From Bernardetia sp042180575 (GTDB taxonomy: Bacteria > Bacteroidota > Bacteroidia > Cytophagales > Bernardetiaceae), in NCBI RefSeq assembly GCF_042180575.1, contig NZ_CP170094.1:5828001-5892000 (forward strand): a stretch of DNA of 64,000 nt, read 5' to 3'. The number at the start of each line of letters is the position of its first letter. The stretch's first letter is position 1. This document shows, in pieces, positions 22,909 through 32,178 of the stretch. The notes under the pieces are model-generated. The model was not told where the DNA came from. It saw only the letters and a program-made list of their open reading frames with translations, and searched no databases. The position numbers and the translations under genes are program-made.

Positions 22909-24723
22909 TTAAAAAGATATTCCTATAAAACCTCCACCCCAAATTTTAGTGTTTGTAGTATTATTGTTATATGAATTGGTTGTGCTACTTGTATCTTCTA
23001 TAAAACTGTAAGGTGCAAAGTTAGTCCCATACGTATTTGTTTCAGCATTATAGATTTGAGAAACTGTAACATTAAGTGTAGGAGCAATAAAAATACCTAC
23101 TTGACGACTGATTTGATGATGGATTTTGAATTTTAATTGTCCTAAAAGGTTGAGTTTGTTTGTCCAGTTTTCTTCATTAAGATGGTATGCCATAAGCTCA
23201 AAACCTGCGTGTGTTTTTTGACTTTTAGTAATTGGAAAACGAGTTCCTAGTCCACCACCAATTCCCCAACGCATCTTATCACTCATCTGAATGCCTGCTG
23301 AAACGATTTGATAGAATTTATCTACTCCAATATTATAAGAAAGAGTAGTATGAAACCCTTCACTAGCACTCACATCAAAAGAACGATAGCCATTTTGGAC
23401 AAAATTAATAAGACCAATCGGCACACCTGTTACACTATCTGCAATATTTATGATTCCAATTTGTGAGCCTTTTACAGTGTCAGCTCTATTGATAATACCA
23501 ATTTGAATGCCTTTTACATCTTTTGCAATATTCAAAAAGCCTGAAATTTGTGCGCCATCGACATTTTCTTTAGCTACATTCATAAATCCAGTTATTTGAA
23601 TGCCTTGTACATTTCCATTTACAATGTTTGTAGAACCTGCTGCTTGAAACCCTGCAAAATCTCCATTAACAACATTCATAAATCCTGCACCTTGAAAACC
23701 TTTTGTAGCATTCCCATTCATATTCATAAACCCTGCTGCTTGGAAAGCCTCTACGCTGTCTTTTGTAATATTGGCAAATCCAGAGCCTTGAAAACCTGTT
23801 GTTTTTCCTCCTACAATATTAGAAAAACCTGCAATTTGAAAGCCTTTTATATCTTTTTTAAGAATATTTGCAAATCCTCCCACTTCAAAACCTGTAACAG
23901 AACCATTATAACCAGCCAAAATATTGAGTGAAAAACGATTGTTTTTATATGGACTTTTAGCTCCGTTTGTTCCCAAAGGATAAATCAAGGTAATTTGTAA
24001 AGCAGCAGAATCAAGAAAAGCTTCAACTAATGAATCTGTTTTGGCAAATTTGGAATTTTTATTTTCTTGAAAGGAAAGAGAATCTGTCTTGTCTGTTTTT
24101 GTACTGTCTAATAATTGATTTTCTAGGTTTTTTAATGAATCAATTTTTGATAATTCAATTTCATTTTGTCCTAAGTTTGTTAAACTATCAAGAACTGTAT
24201 TTTTTTCGATTAATTCTACATCATTTTTATCATTAATTTCATTCTTTTTTGTAGAAACGCTGGCAGTTTTAGAAGTTTTATCTTTTTTATCAATGATTAA
24301 AGGATTTTTTGGCAGAGAAGCAATTTGAGGTTTCTTGTTTTTTTCTAGCTCTTCTGTATTTGTTTCGGCTAGATTTGATTTTGCCTGAATTACAATTTGT
24401 CCATTAATCAAACGAAACTGAATTTGTGTATTCTCATCATTCAAAGGCTCAAAAATTTGTCTCAAAACTTTTCTTAGAGGAATATTTGAAACATTGAGAG
24501 TGATTTTTCTTTGAAGTGGAAGGCGAGAATTACTGTACGAAAAACGAACATTATATTTTTTTGATAAATCAGAAAGAATATTTTCTAATGTTTCATTTTG
24601 AGCAACTACTGTAACAGGCTGCTCTAAAATGTTTTTTGAATTGGTTTGAGCAAAAGCAGTTTTTTCAAAGCCAATAAAATAAAGACAAAGAAAAGTAAGG
24701 ATGAAAAAGAAATAATTTTTCAT
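22909..24723 (-). CDS. STN-domain protein with GF(Q)xxGFxN solenoid repeats and C-terminal barrel-like part
   Basis: 604 residues. Signal peptide (FFFILTFLCLYFIGFEKTAFA), then an STN domain (about 30-115: VTVVAQNETLENILSDLSKK, LNVSNIPLRKVLRQIF, LINGQIVIQ). A Ser/Lys/Asp-rich linker (about 120-235) follows. Residues about 274-442 hold eleven repeats of roughly 15-20 residues with cores such as GFQIAGFSNI, GFQGSGFANI, GFQAAGSTNI, GIQIGIINRA. They resemble the LA_2272-type surface repeat and should form a beta solenoid. The end (450-604) reads as antiparallel strands, probably an outer-membrane or surface domain. STN domains normally signal to FecR from a TonB-dependent receptor; here the STN is fused to a solenoid. 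The fecR gene is 95 bp upstream, same strand. Confidence 0.8.
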   Translation of the reverse strand: MKNYFFFILTFLCLYFIGFEKTAFAQTNSKNILEQPVTVVAQNETLENILSDLSKKYNVRFSYSNSRLPLQRKITLNVSNIPLRKVLRQIFEPLNDENTQIQFRLINGQIVIQAKSNLAETNTEELEKNKKPQIASLPKNPLIIDKKDKTSKTASVSTKKNEINDKNDVELIEKNTVLDSLTNLGQNEIELSKIDSLKNLENQLLDSTKTDKTDSLSFQENKNSKFAKTDSLVEAFLDSAALQITLIYPLGTNGAKSPYKNNRFSLNILAGYNGSVTGFEVGGFANILKKDIKGFQIAGFSNIVGGKTTGFQGSGFANITKDSVEAFQAAGFMNMNGNATKGFQGAGFMNVVNGDFAGFQAAGSTNIVNGNVQGIQITGFMNVAKENVDGAQISGFLNIAKDVKGIQIGIINRADTVKGSQIGIINIADSVTGVPIGLINFVQNGYRSFDVSASEGFHTTLSYNIGVDKFYQIVSAGIQMSDKMRWGIGGGLGTRFPITKSQKTHAGFELMAYHLNEENWTNKLNLLGQLKFKIHHQISRQVGIFIAPTLNVTVSQIYNAETNTYGTNFAPYSFIEDTSSTTNSYNNNTTNTKIWGGGFIGISF

Positions 24724-24739
24724 TGTATTAGTGATTAAT

Positions 24740-24761
24740 GTAGCTCACTCTTTAGAGTGAG
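24740..24761. repeat. REP-like hairpin with GTAG foot
   Basis: GTAG followed by CTCACTCT-TT-AGAGTGAG, a perfect 8-bp stem. A related copy is at 42557-42576. It lies between fecR and the STN gene. Confidence 0.6.
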
Positions 24762-24788
24762 AGTATTTTGTTAAGTATTTGTTTTATA

Positions 24789-24808
24789 CACAGACTAGGA
24801 AGTCTGTG
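24789..24808. repeat. REP-like hairpin with AGGA loop
   Basis: CACAGACT-AGGA-AGTCTGTG, perfect 8-bp stem, with GTAC foot on the minus strand. Same AGGA loop as 15527-15553 and the 38.3- and 60-kb elements. It directly follows the fecR stop codon (24819) and may attenuate or end the fecR message. Confidence 0.6.
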
Positions 24809-24818
24809 GTACATAAAT

Positions 24819-25985
24819 TTATCTACAACCCGAACCCGAGAGTAAATAAGTAATAGAATCTGATTTTTTGATTTGAAGATTTGCTCCAAAAGAAAGGGTT
24901 TCCAAAACATCGTTTAATGGTGTTTGGTCAAAAGTTCCTGTAAAACGACATTCTTTCAAACTTGGATTTTCCAATTTCAAACGAATATTGTAATAATTTT
25001 CTACTTTATCTACGACTTCCTGCATTTGCATATTCTCAAAAACCAAACGATGATTGAGCCACGCTAAATAATTTACATCGTCATTTTTCTCCAAACGAAT
25101 TAGACTAGGTAAAGAATCTGGACGGCTTTTAGTTTGGTCATACAAAATTCCTTTTTCGCCTTTTGTAAGTAAAATAGAAGTTTGTTCTGACTCATCTGTA
25201 TTGTCATTTTTAGAAACACTATTATTTTTAAAACTGACTTTACCAGAAGCTACCGTAACTTCAATGTTGCCATCAGAAGGATTAATATTAAAAGAAGTTC
25301 CCAAAACTTCAACTTCTGCTTTTCCTTCAACATCAATCATAAAAGAGTGATTTTCATCTCTAGCAATATCAAAAAAGGCTTCTCCTTTTAGTTTTAAATT
25401 TCGTTTTTGTGTAGTTGCAAATTTTCCAAAATCATTTGAATAAGAAACGGTTGCATTTTTATTAAGCCAAATTTTTGAACCATCAGGCAGAACCAAAGGT
25501 GTATCTGAATGTTGATGAACAATAATTTGATTTGAGTTTGTTAGAGAATTAGAATTATTTTGAATAGAATTAATCCACCAACCTAATCCTAAACCGATAA
25601 CTAAAACTGCTGCAATTTTCATAACCTCTTTCCAAATAGAAACAGATTTTGCTGATTTTTGAGTAATTGTAGGTTTTACCCAGTCTGAATTTTTATTCCT
25701 GACTTTATTCGCTTCGTATTCTTTGATTTGCATACTTAGCTTTTGCCAACCTTTTTCTACATTGGGAGAATAATCTTTGTCTATTTTTTTTCCAAAGCGA
25801 TTACTTTCTTCCCACAAGCGAGAATAATTTTGAAATTCTTTTTCAAAAAAAGGAATTTCTTTACGCCATTTTTCTACCTGTATTTTTTGTAACTCACTAA
25901 GTTCACTAGGCTCTTTCGAAATATATCTTGCAATATATTCGATTTGCTGGTCAGTAAGTTTTATTTCATTGTTACTTTTGCTCAT
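24819..25985 (-). CDS. FecR-family anti-sigma factor (DUF4974 C-terminus)
   Basis: 388 residues. Cytoplasmic N-terminal part (TDQQIEYIARYISKEPSELS, WRKEIPFFEKEFQNY), a transmembrane helix at about 125-145 (KIAAVLVIGLGLGWWI), a FecR domain (LVLPDGSKIWLNKNATVSYS, KLKGEAFFDIARDENHSF, VLGTSFNIN), and a C-terminal DUF4974 (HRLVFENMQMQEVVDKVENY, CRFTGTFDQTPLNDVLETLS). FecR carries the outer-membrane signal to an ECF sigma factor. No ECF sigma gene lies beside it: upstream is a glycerophosphodiesterase gene. Downstream is the STN-solenoid gene, so the pair is a Fec-like relay lacking both the transporter barrel and a local sigma factor. Confidence 0.92.
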   Translation of the reverse strand: MSKSNNEIKLTDQQIEYIARYISKEPSELSELQKIQVEKWRKEIPFFEKEFQNYSRLWEESNRFGKKIDKDYSPNVEKGWQKLSMQIKEYEANKVRNKNSDWVKPTITQKSAKSVSIWKEVMKIAAVLVIGLGLGWWINSIQNNSNSLTNSNQIIVHQHSDTPLVLPDGSKIWLNKNATVSYSNDFGKFATTQKRNLKLKGEAFFDIARDENHSFMIDVEGKAEVEVLGTSFNINPSDGNIEVTVASGKVSFKNNSVSKNDNTDESEQTSILLTKGEKGILYDQTKSRPDSLPSLIRLEKNDDVNYLAWLNHRLVFENMQMQEVVDKVENYYNIRLKLENPSLKECRFTGTFDQTPLNDVLETLSFGANLQIKKSDSITYLLSGSGCR

Positions 25986-26114
25986 ATTTTTTATAGAAAA
26001 TAAGTTTTATCTATTTCGGTTTTACTTCTAATTTTTAAACTTTGGCTTCTAACTTTGTATCTATGACGCAGCAAAAATAGCTTACCCCTACGTTATTCGA
26101 AAAATAATTTGAAA

Positions 26115-27002
26115 TTAATATTCACTTCTGACTTCTAAAATCTGAGTTTTTACTTTACTTGGAATCCTATTTGGAAAATCAGTAATAATGCTATCAACTC
26201 CCCATTTTACTAATTTTTCCATTTTTTCGGTGTTGTTTACTGTCCATGTAAAAACTTTTAAGCCTTTTTGATGCAATTCTGCTATTTTTTTCTTGGTCAG
26301 AAGTCTATAATAGGGAACATAAACTGACGGAATAAAATCTAATTTGGCTAAGTTTTCTTCAATAGAAAGTTTATTTTCTACTAAAAAACCGATTTCAAAT
26401 TTTGTATCTGTGTATTGAGTTTGTTTATGAAGTTCATTCAAAATATTTACATCAAAGGATTCTATCAATAATCTATTTTTTATTTTTGTGTAAAATGGAT
26501 ATTCTGTAATTTCTTTAATAAATAAAGCTACCATTTTGGAAGGCAAAGGCTGCATAAAACCATACCAAGCTGCATCAGATTTAATTTCCAATGTATAAAA
26601 TGGTTTTTGTAGTTCATTTTCTAAAATATATCGTTCTATTTCTTCAAAAAAAGACTTTAAAAGAGGTTTGACAGTTGGTAGAGGTTGTTGTTCTGGGTAG
26701 CGAATATGCCCACGTTTGCCACAATCATATTTTTTTATGGTTTCATAATCCATTCTATAAATATTATGTTTTAGTTTTTCTTTTCTCAAAATAGCTTCTC
26801 CATTAGGTTTTGAACAAAACTCATGAGAAAAATAAGGCTCATGAGAAACTAAAAATTGATTTTCTCCTGTCAAAACAATATCAAGTTCTAATCCTTGAGT
26901 GCCATATTCTAGTGCTTTTTTGAAAGAAGGGATTGTGTTTTCGGGTGCTAGTCCTCGTGCGCCTCTATGACCTTGAAAGGTAGTGATTTGTTGATTTTTC
27001 AT
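26115..27002 (-). CDS. Glycerophosphodiester phosphodiesterase (GDPD family)
   Basis: 295 residues. GDPD enzymes split glycerophosphodiesters to glycerol 3-phosphate and an alcohol with a Ca or Mg ion. The TIM-barrel hallmarks are present: FQGHRGARGLAPENTIPSF (catalytic His and Arg), LELDIVLTGENQFLVSHEP (Glu-x-Asp metal ligands, second catalytic His), TLEIKSD, LIESFD, VFTWTVNNTEKMEKLVKWGV and DSIITDFPNRIP at the end. No signal peptide is seen, so it acts in the cytoplasm. It is 129 bp upstream of fecR on the same strand but probably separately expressed. Confidence 0.93.
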   Translation of the reverse strand: MKNQQITTFQGHRGARGLAPENTIPSFKKALEYGTQGLELDIVLTGENQFLVSHEPYFSHEFCSKPNGEAILRKEKLKHNIYRMDYETIKKYDCGKRGHIRYPEQQPLPTVKPLLKSFFEEIERYILENELQKPFYTLEIKSDAAWYGFMQPLPSKMVALFIKEITEYPFYTKIKNRLLIESFDVNILNELHKQTQYTDTKFEIGFLVENKLSIEENLAKLDFIPSVYVPYYRLLTKKKIAELHQKGLKVFTWTVNNTEKMEKLVKWGVDSIITDFPNRIPSKVKTQILEVRSEY

Positions 27003-27097
27003 AATTAAGGATACGTTGTGTTTTTTGGTTAGGTAATTTTACGATACATTTGTAGAATTAAAGTAATAGAAAAATATCCCTTAAACTTGTACTATCA

Positions 27098-28039
27098 ATG
27101 AATTTATCGAAAATAATTTTATCGTTTTCTATTTTACTTATCTTTTCTCTTGCTAGTTGCATAGAAAAAAAGACAGAACAGACTTCTGAATCCTCTCAAA
27201 ACTCTACAAAAAAGCTAGAAATTGTTTGTACAACTGGAATGATTGCCGATTTAGTAAAAAATATTGTAGGCGATTCTGCAAATGTAGAAGCTCTTATGGG
27301 AGTTGGTGTCGATCCACATTTGTATAAAGCTACTCAAAATGATGTTAGTCGTCTGACAGAAGCTGATATGATTTTTTATAATGGGTTGCATTTAGAGGGA
27401 AAAATGGCAGAGATTTTAGAAAAATTTTCTTCTCAAAAATCAGTAACTGCTTTAGGAGATGCCATTGATACATCTGTTTTGAGAGAAGTAGGACAAAATA
27501 CACACGACCCACATATTTGGATGAGTGTCAATCTTTGGAAACAAACAGTTCCTTTAGTAGTAAAAGCGTTATCTAAAAAACAACCTTCTAGTGCAGAATA
27601 TTTTGATAAACAAAGTAAAATTTATATTCAGAAATTAGAAGAATTAGATAAAAAAGTAAAAGCTCAAATCTTAGAAATTCCTCAAAATCAACGTGTTTTG
27701 ATTACTTCTCATGATGCTTTTTATTATTTTGGAAAAGAATATGCAATGGAAGTACAGGCATTACAAGGAATTTCGACGGCTTCGGAGGCAGGAATTTCGG
27801 ATATGAATAATTTGGTTAATTTTATTGTAGAACGAAAAATAAAAGCCATTTTTGTAGAAAGTTCGATTTCGCCACAAGCGATTAATGCCGTTTTGGAAGG
27901 TGCAAAAAATAAAGGTGCTGATGTAAAGATTGGAGGAACTCTTTTTTCTGACGCAATGGGACAGGCAGGAACACCAGAAGAAAATTATATCGGAATGATA
28001 GAGTTTAATACAAATAAAATGGTAGAGGCTTTGAAGTGA
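27098..28039 (+). CDS. Metal ABC transporter substrate-binding lipoprotein (ZnuA/MntC-like)
   Basis: 313 residues of the cluster A-I (zinc/manganese) binding family. The signal ends in a lipobox (LLIFSLASC). Then VCTTGMIADLVKNIVGD, GVGVDPHLYKATQNDVSRL (first metal-binding His), NTHDPHIWMSVNLWKQ (second His), LITSHDAFYYFGKEYAMEV (third His region) and AIFVESSISPQAI complete the site. There is no long His-rich loop as in many ZnuA, so Zn or Mn cannot be told apart. The ATPase and permease genes are not adjacent; the downstream neighbour is convergent with only 4 bp between stops. Confidence 0.9.
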   Translation: MNLSKIILSFSILLIFSLASCIEKKTEQTSESSQNSTKKLEIVCTTGMIADLVKNIVGDSANVEALMGVGVDPHLYKATQNDVSRLTEADMIFYNGLHLEGKMAEILEKFSSQKSVTALGDAIDTSVLREVGQNTHDPHIWMSVNLWKQTVPLVVKALSKKQPSSAEYFDKQSKIYIQKLEELDKKVKAQILEIPQNQRVLITSHDAFYYFGKEYAMEVQALQGISTASEAGISDMNNLVNFIVERKIKAIFVESSISPQAINAVLEGAKNKGADVKIGGTLFSDAMGQAGTPEENYIGMIEFNTNKMVEALK

Positions 28040-28043
28040 TATT

Positions 28044-29633
28044 TTAATCATTTTTAGGTTTCCAAAACTCTATGGAGTAGTATTGCCCAGTAAAAGGCAT
28101 TGCTAATGTTAAAGTATCTATTTTTGTATAGTATTTTGTGATAAGTTTTGTATTAGAAATAATATTTTTATCTTTTTCATTAACAATCAAATCAAAGTTT
28201 TGATTAATGATATTACTGTCTATTTTGTGATAAAATTGTTTGCTTACTTGATCAATTTCCTTATATCTAGGAAATATGGATTTTAAAATAGGCTTTTTTA
28301 CATTAGCAGCATATACAAATTGTAAGCTCAAACCTTGTTCATATACTTGTAGATTATTTTCCTTAATCAAATTTGAGACTGTTGGTGAGCCTATTACATG
28401 GGAGCTACTTTCTATATAAGAGATGGTTTTTTTCCAGTTTTTATCTTCATTTTCTGTTAAAAAGGGTGAGTACAGAAGTCTATCAACACTCCAACTATTA
28501 AGCAAAAGAAGTAAAATACCAAATGAAATTATCAGTTTGTTTTCAAACTTATATAGCAGAACTAATGCTGTTAGTATAAAAAATGGAGTGATATGAGTAA
28601 AATAATAAGTTAAAAAAGCACCATCATTTTTGCCCAAAACAACATGTACAATTATGAAAAAAAGACAAGTTGTATAAATAATTAATAAAGTAGAATGATG
28701 TATTCTTGTAATAATTAGTCCTTTATCAAAATCAATAAAATTTATATTTGTCTTTAAATTAAATGGTTTATTATTCTTTATTTTTAAATAAAAAAACAGA
28801 AAAATATTTATGAAAAATAATAGAATTAAAAATTTATTAACATACAAAAAAGTAAGAGCTTGCATGTTTGCATAAGCCCAACCATTTTCTGCAGGATAGT
28901 TGAGAAAAGATAATATTGTGAGGTAAAAAAATAATGGATAAATATAACTTATCACATAAATAGATAATGCAAAAGTAACTAAAAAGATAAGGGTATAAAT
29001 TAGTCCTTTTTTCTTAGAAATAAAGAAAAATACAAAACTTCCAACACTTACTATTCCTAAAGCAAAATATGATTTTGTATAAAAAGCAATTAAACCTAAA
29101 ATTATACTTGCCATTAAACTTTTTGAAGAATAATTATATTTGAATGGAATATAAATAGAAGTAAGCATAAAAAATAAACCCCAAGAATCAGGTCTATTTA
29201 TAGGTAATACGTTATAAAAAAAGCTCAAATACAAAGTAAGTAGTCCTGCAAAAGAAACTAATAAAGGTATTTCTAATCTCCTAAGCCACAAAATAACTAC
29301 TAAACAACTCAAAAGTATTCCTATTAATGTAACTAATCTATGGGTTTGAAGAGAAGAACCAAATAAGTAAGCAAATGGATACGCAATTATATTTTGTATA
29401 ATACCATAGGCTTGAGCATATTCAGGTTGATTTTCTATTTGATAGGGGTTTTTATTATCCAATAACAACTGTGTAGCAAGCGAAGTAACTGTTTCTCTAT
29501 ATTCTTGTTGGTAAGGAGAGGTAATTAGAGTGTAATAATTATGGGAGGTTTTTGAAAAAAAATAGATACTTCCTAGAATAAGAAATAGCATAGATATTTT
29601 ATAAACTACAGGGTTTATTTTTTTTATTTGCAT
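28044..29633 (-). CDS. Polytopic membrane protein, GT-C glycosyltransferase-like
   Basis: About 529 residues from the ATG at 29633 (the frame extends to 29696). It has around ten to eleven hydrophobic helices. The first loop after helix 1 reads SPYQQEYRETVTSLATQLLL and NKNPYQIENQPEYAQAYG, the acidic first-loop layout seen in GT-C enzymes that use polyprenyl-phosphate sugars. THRLVTLIGILLS and LPINRPDSWGLFFML also fit. The last 120 residues are soluble. It is probably involved in surface glycan or lipid glycosylation. A GT2 enzyme lies 3 kb away. Family placement is moderate. Confidence 0.65.
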   Translation of the reverse strand: MQIKKINPVVYKISMLFLILGSIYFFSKTSHNYYTLITSPYQQEYRETVTSLATQLLLDNKNPYQIENQPEYAQAYGIIQNIIAYPFAYLFGSSLQTHRLVTLIGILLSCLVVILWLRRLEIPLLVSFAGLLTLYLSFFYNVLPINRPDSWGLFFMLTSIYIPFKYNYSSKSLMASIILGLIAFYTKSYFALGIVSVGSFVFFFISKKKGLIYTLIFLVTFALSIYVISYIYPLFFYLTILSFLNYPAENGWAYANMQALTFLYVNKFLILLFFINIFLFFYLKIKNNKPFNLKTNINFIDFDKGLIITRIHHSTLLIIYTTCLFFIIVHVVLGKNDGAFLTYYFTHITPFFILTALVLLYKFENKLIISFGILLLLLNSWSVDRLLYSPFLTENEDKNWKKTISYIESSSHVIGSPTVSNLIKENNLQVYEQGLSLQFVYAANVKKPILKSIFPRYKEIDQVSKQFYHKIDSNIINQNFDLIVNEKDKNIISNTKLITKYYTKIDTLTLAMPFTGQYYSIEFWKPKND

Positions 29634-29768
29634 TGAATTAGTGTATGAAAATGAATTGAAATAACTTAATGTTCTTTGTATGAGTTGTAATGACATGGAG
29701 TGTGTTCAAGGTATTACATAAAAGTAGTGTTTTTTTTAAAAAAAACTAATATTTTTTTGTGGAAAAAT

Positions 29769-29799
29769 TTGTCTATGTCAAAATAAGCTATTACCTTTG
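29769..29799 (+). promoter_or_regulatory. Promoter of tRNA-Thr
   Basis: TTG (29769-29771), 20 nt, then TACCTTTG (29792-29799), a full Bacteroidota vegetative promoter, 20 bp upstream of the tRNA. Confidence 0.75.
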
Positions 29800-29818
29800 T
29801 ATCACCAAAGAAAAACAA

Positions 29819-29891
29819 GCCTTCTTAGCTCAGCTGGTAGAGCAATTGATTTGTAATCAATAGGTCAACGGTTCGATCCCGTTAGAAGGCT
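29819..29891 (+). tRNA. tRNA-Thr (anticodon TGT)
   Basis: 73 nt without CCA. Acceptor GCCTTCT pairs with AGAAGGC; D stem GCTC/GAGC; anticodon stem ATTGA/TCAAT with loop TTTGTAA, anticodon TGT (reads ACA/ACG); T arm AACGG-TTCGATC-CCGTT; discriminator T. All parts are regular. Confidence 0.97.
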
Positions 29892-29900
29892 CACAAAATT

Positions 29901-29936
29901 AAAGCCCTTTCAATTTTTATTGAAAGGGCTTTTTTA
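29901..29936 (+). terminator. Bidirectional terminator after tRNA-Thr
   Basis: AAAGCCCTTTCAAT (29901-29914) pairs perfectly with ATTGAAAGGGCTTT (29919-29932) over a TTTT loop and is followed by a T-run. It can also serve the converging minus-strand gene ending at 29969. Confidence 0.9.
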
Positions 29937-29968
29937 GGTTCAAATTTTATGTATGTTTATTAAGATGA

Positions 29969-30970
29969 TTACTTTTCTTCATATTTGACATTATCAAATT
30001 CCACAATTTGTTCTCCACAGGTAATCAATCCTATTTTTTCAATTTTAGAAAAGAGCATTTTTTCTTGTAATACTTTTCTATCATTTACAAAAAACTCCAT
30101 TTTTTTATTTCCCAATGATTTGATAGACAAACGATAGGTTTCTTTACCTGTACTAAGAAAGCCTGTCGAAGCATAACTTGTATTATAAGTAATTTTATTA
30201 TCTTGTCCTACAAGTTTGAAAACAGCTTTTCCTGTACTTGTAATCATAAATTCGCCTATTTCGCCATCTCCAGAAATAAATAAAATACCAAAGTCTTTTT
30301 GTCCTCCTTCTTTCCAAGTTGCATCTGCACTCAACTCCCATTGTTCATCTTGGCGTACAGTAGGTAAAAATGCTTCTGTGCGATGACAATATTCATCTTG
30401 ATTATGATTCATTACAAACTTTCCATCTTTTTTTTCAAATATATAACTGAATTTACTATCAACATCCCAGTCTGAAAGAGTTTGTGAAGAAGGGTTATCA
30501 AAGGACTCTTGAATAAGATATTCTCCTGTATCATTATCTTTTATACTAATTTCTTCAAAACCAATTGTCTGACGATCACAAAGACGAAAGCCAATATAAT
30601 TAAAATCAAATGGAGCTAAATTTCCTTTTCTTACAAACTTATCATCAATATAATACTCATATTTTCCATTTTTTACTTCTATGCGTTGTGTATGAGCATT
30701 TGATTTGTCTGTGAAAATTTTATAATCCCAATCATTATCAGTGTATTTATCATAATGACGTACCGAAATATTTGTTTTTCCTTCTTTATTCAAAGAAAAA
30801 ATCATATAATTTGTATTATTATTGATAAGATTAAGACCATAGCTTGAATATGAACCTGTTTTCCAGTTGCTTTTAGCTACAATAGTATAGTTTTTTGGAA
30901 ATATTATTTTAGGGCTACTATTCCAATAACACCAATCATTATTGGTATTACTTTCATAGATAAATTCCCC
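29969..30970 (-). pseudogene. 3' part of a membrane-anchored protein gene, cut by IS4
   Basis: After the insertion point the reading continues as FIYESNTNNDWCYWNSSPKI. About 333 residues form two similar halves, each a jelly-roll-like concanavalin/laminin-G type domain by pattern (YEYYIDDKFVRKGNLAPFDF..., then KMEFFVNDRKVLQEKMLFSK...). They end in GLITCGEQIVEFDNVKYEEK. The halves resemble each other, suggesting an internal duplication. It belongs with 32179-32620. The fold call is weak. An ATG inside the IS border (30985) allows a separate product, but that is a by-product of the insertion. Confidence 0.75.
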
Positions 30971-32178
30971 TACAGTACTGGACATGTGTTAATTTAGGTT
31001 GTATTTTGAGTTTTAGATTTTTGCACTAATTGGGTTATTATTTTTAATATTTTGTCTATAGAAGTAGCATAAAATACTACTTTTCCATATCCGATTCTAA
31101 AAACAGACTCGTAAAAGGATTCATTGTCTTTTTTTACTCTTTGTTTTGTTTTTACTCCTTCTAAGATACAGAGTAAAAAAGATGCAATTACTAATGCCAT
31201 TAGAACACGAATTTTTCTTGGGTTTACCATTCCTAACTCCTCTAAATGAAATCCATTTGTTTTCAAATGTCTAAATAAACACTCTATTTTCCATCTGAGA
31301 TAATAGATAGCACTAATTTTCTCCTTTGTTAAACGATATTTGTTGGTTAATAAAATGACAAACTTTTCACTTTCTTTTGCTGCTTGAGCATTATAAGAAA
31401 TCACTATTTTTAGTTTTTTTGCAAAGTCAGTTTCAAATTCTTGGCTTACTAGTTTGCCTGATTTAGCTTTTTTAAGTAAGCTGTGGTATTTTTTAACTTC
31501 TAATTGATAATCTCCCTTACAAAGACGAATAATGTAAGTATATCCTTGTTCTTCTAAATACCTAAACCAAACTCTACCTTTATACTCTCTATCAGCTAAA
31601 ATTGTAAATCTTTTTAAAAAAGGATATAACAATAAAGCCGATGCTAATAAACTTTTACGATGAGCAACAGTAGAACTACCTTTTCGTTCTAAATTGATCC
31701 AAAAAATAGGAATAGCCATTTTTCTATAAATAACACTTAAGACCAAAACATGATAGGTATATTCCCCTAATTGCCAAACACTACCATCCATAGCTAGATA
31801 GAAAATTTCTTTTTTTATGTCTTTTCTATTCAAAAAAGAGCCTATACTAAAAACTAGAATCAGCTTCCATAGTGTTTTTTGAACATAGACATCCAAAAAA
31901 TAACGAGTAAGCCGTTTATAATGAGAATCAATTTGAACAGTAGGAGAATTTAAAAAAATACCTACTTGATTTTTTAATTTGTTTAGATTAACAGTTTCTT
32001 TTATCAGAATACAGCTAATAAGCAACAAAGTAGCGTGAACATAATGGATAGGAATATCTGAAAATTCCTTTGTATATTTGTTCAGCAGGACGGAATAGAG
32101 TTTTTTGGTTTTCACACTTCTAAATTAACTCTTTCTGTCCTTTTTTTGTCAAAAATTTAACTCATGTCCAGTACTATA
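30971..32178 (-). mobile_element. IS4-type insertion sequence with 9-bp target duplication
   Basis: 1208 bp. Left end TACAGTACTGGACATG, right end (inverted) TATAGTACTGGACATG; the match extends through GTTAA with few mismatches. AAATTCCCC flanks both sides (30962-30970 and 32179-32187). It carries one intact transposase gene and splits a host gene. Confidence 0.93.
30994..32115 (-). CDS. IS4-family DDE transposase
   Basis: 373 residues. First aspartate in FYLAMDGSVWQLG, second in FTILADREYKGRVWFRYLEE, and the glutamate in the YLRWKIECLFRHLKTNGFHLEEL segment, the Y-(2)-R-(3)-E-(6)-K signature of IS4-type transposases. Length and frame are complete, with the gene reaching almost to both ends of the element. 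The element is inserted in frame-restorable fashion, so the enzyme was recently active. Confidence 0.93.
   Translation of the reverse strand: MKTKKLYSVLLNKYTKEFSDIPIHYVHATLLLISCILIKETVNLNKLKNQVGIFLNSPTVQIDSHYKRLTRYFLDVYVQKTLWKLILVFSIGSFLNRKDIKKEIFYLAMDGSVWQLGEYTYHVLVLSVIYRKMAIPIFWINLERKGSSTVAHRKSLLASALLLYPFLKRFTILADREYKGRVWFRYLEEQGYTYIIRLCKGDYQLEVKKYHSLLKKAKSGKLVSQEFETDFAKKLKIVISYNAQAAKESEKFVILLTNKYRLTKEKISAIYYLRWKIECLFRHLKTNGFHLEELGMVNPRKIRVLMALVIASFLLCILEGVKTKQRVKKDNESFYESVFRIGYGKVVFYATSIDKILKIITQLVQKSKTQNTT

Noticed and set aside
23548..23931. Plus-strand open frame of 127 codons rich in Cys, Ile and Ser
   Set aside because: Periodic composition arises as the complement of the GFQxxGFxN repeat block of the STN protein.
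30985..30988. Start codon giving an independent 338-aa protein after the IS4 element
   Set aside because: The ATG and first residues are made by the IS end; the frame joins exactly to the upstream half after removal of the element.
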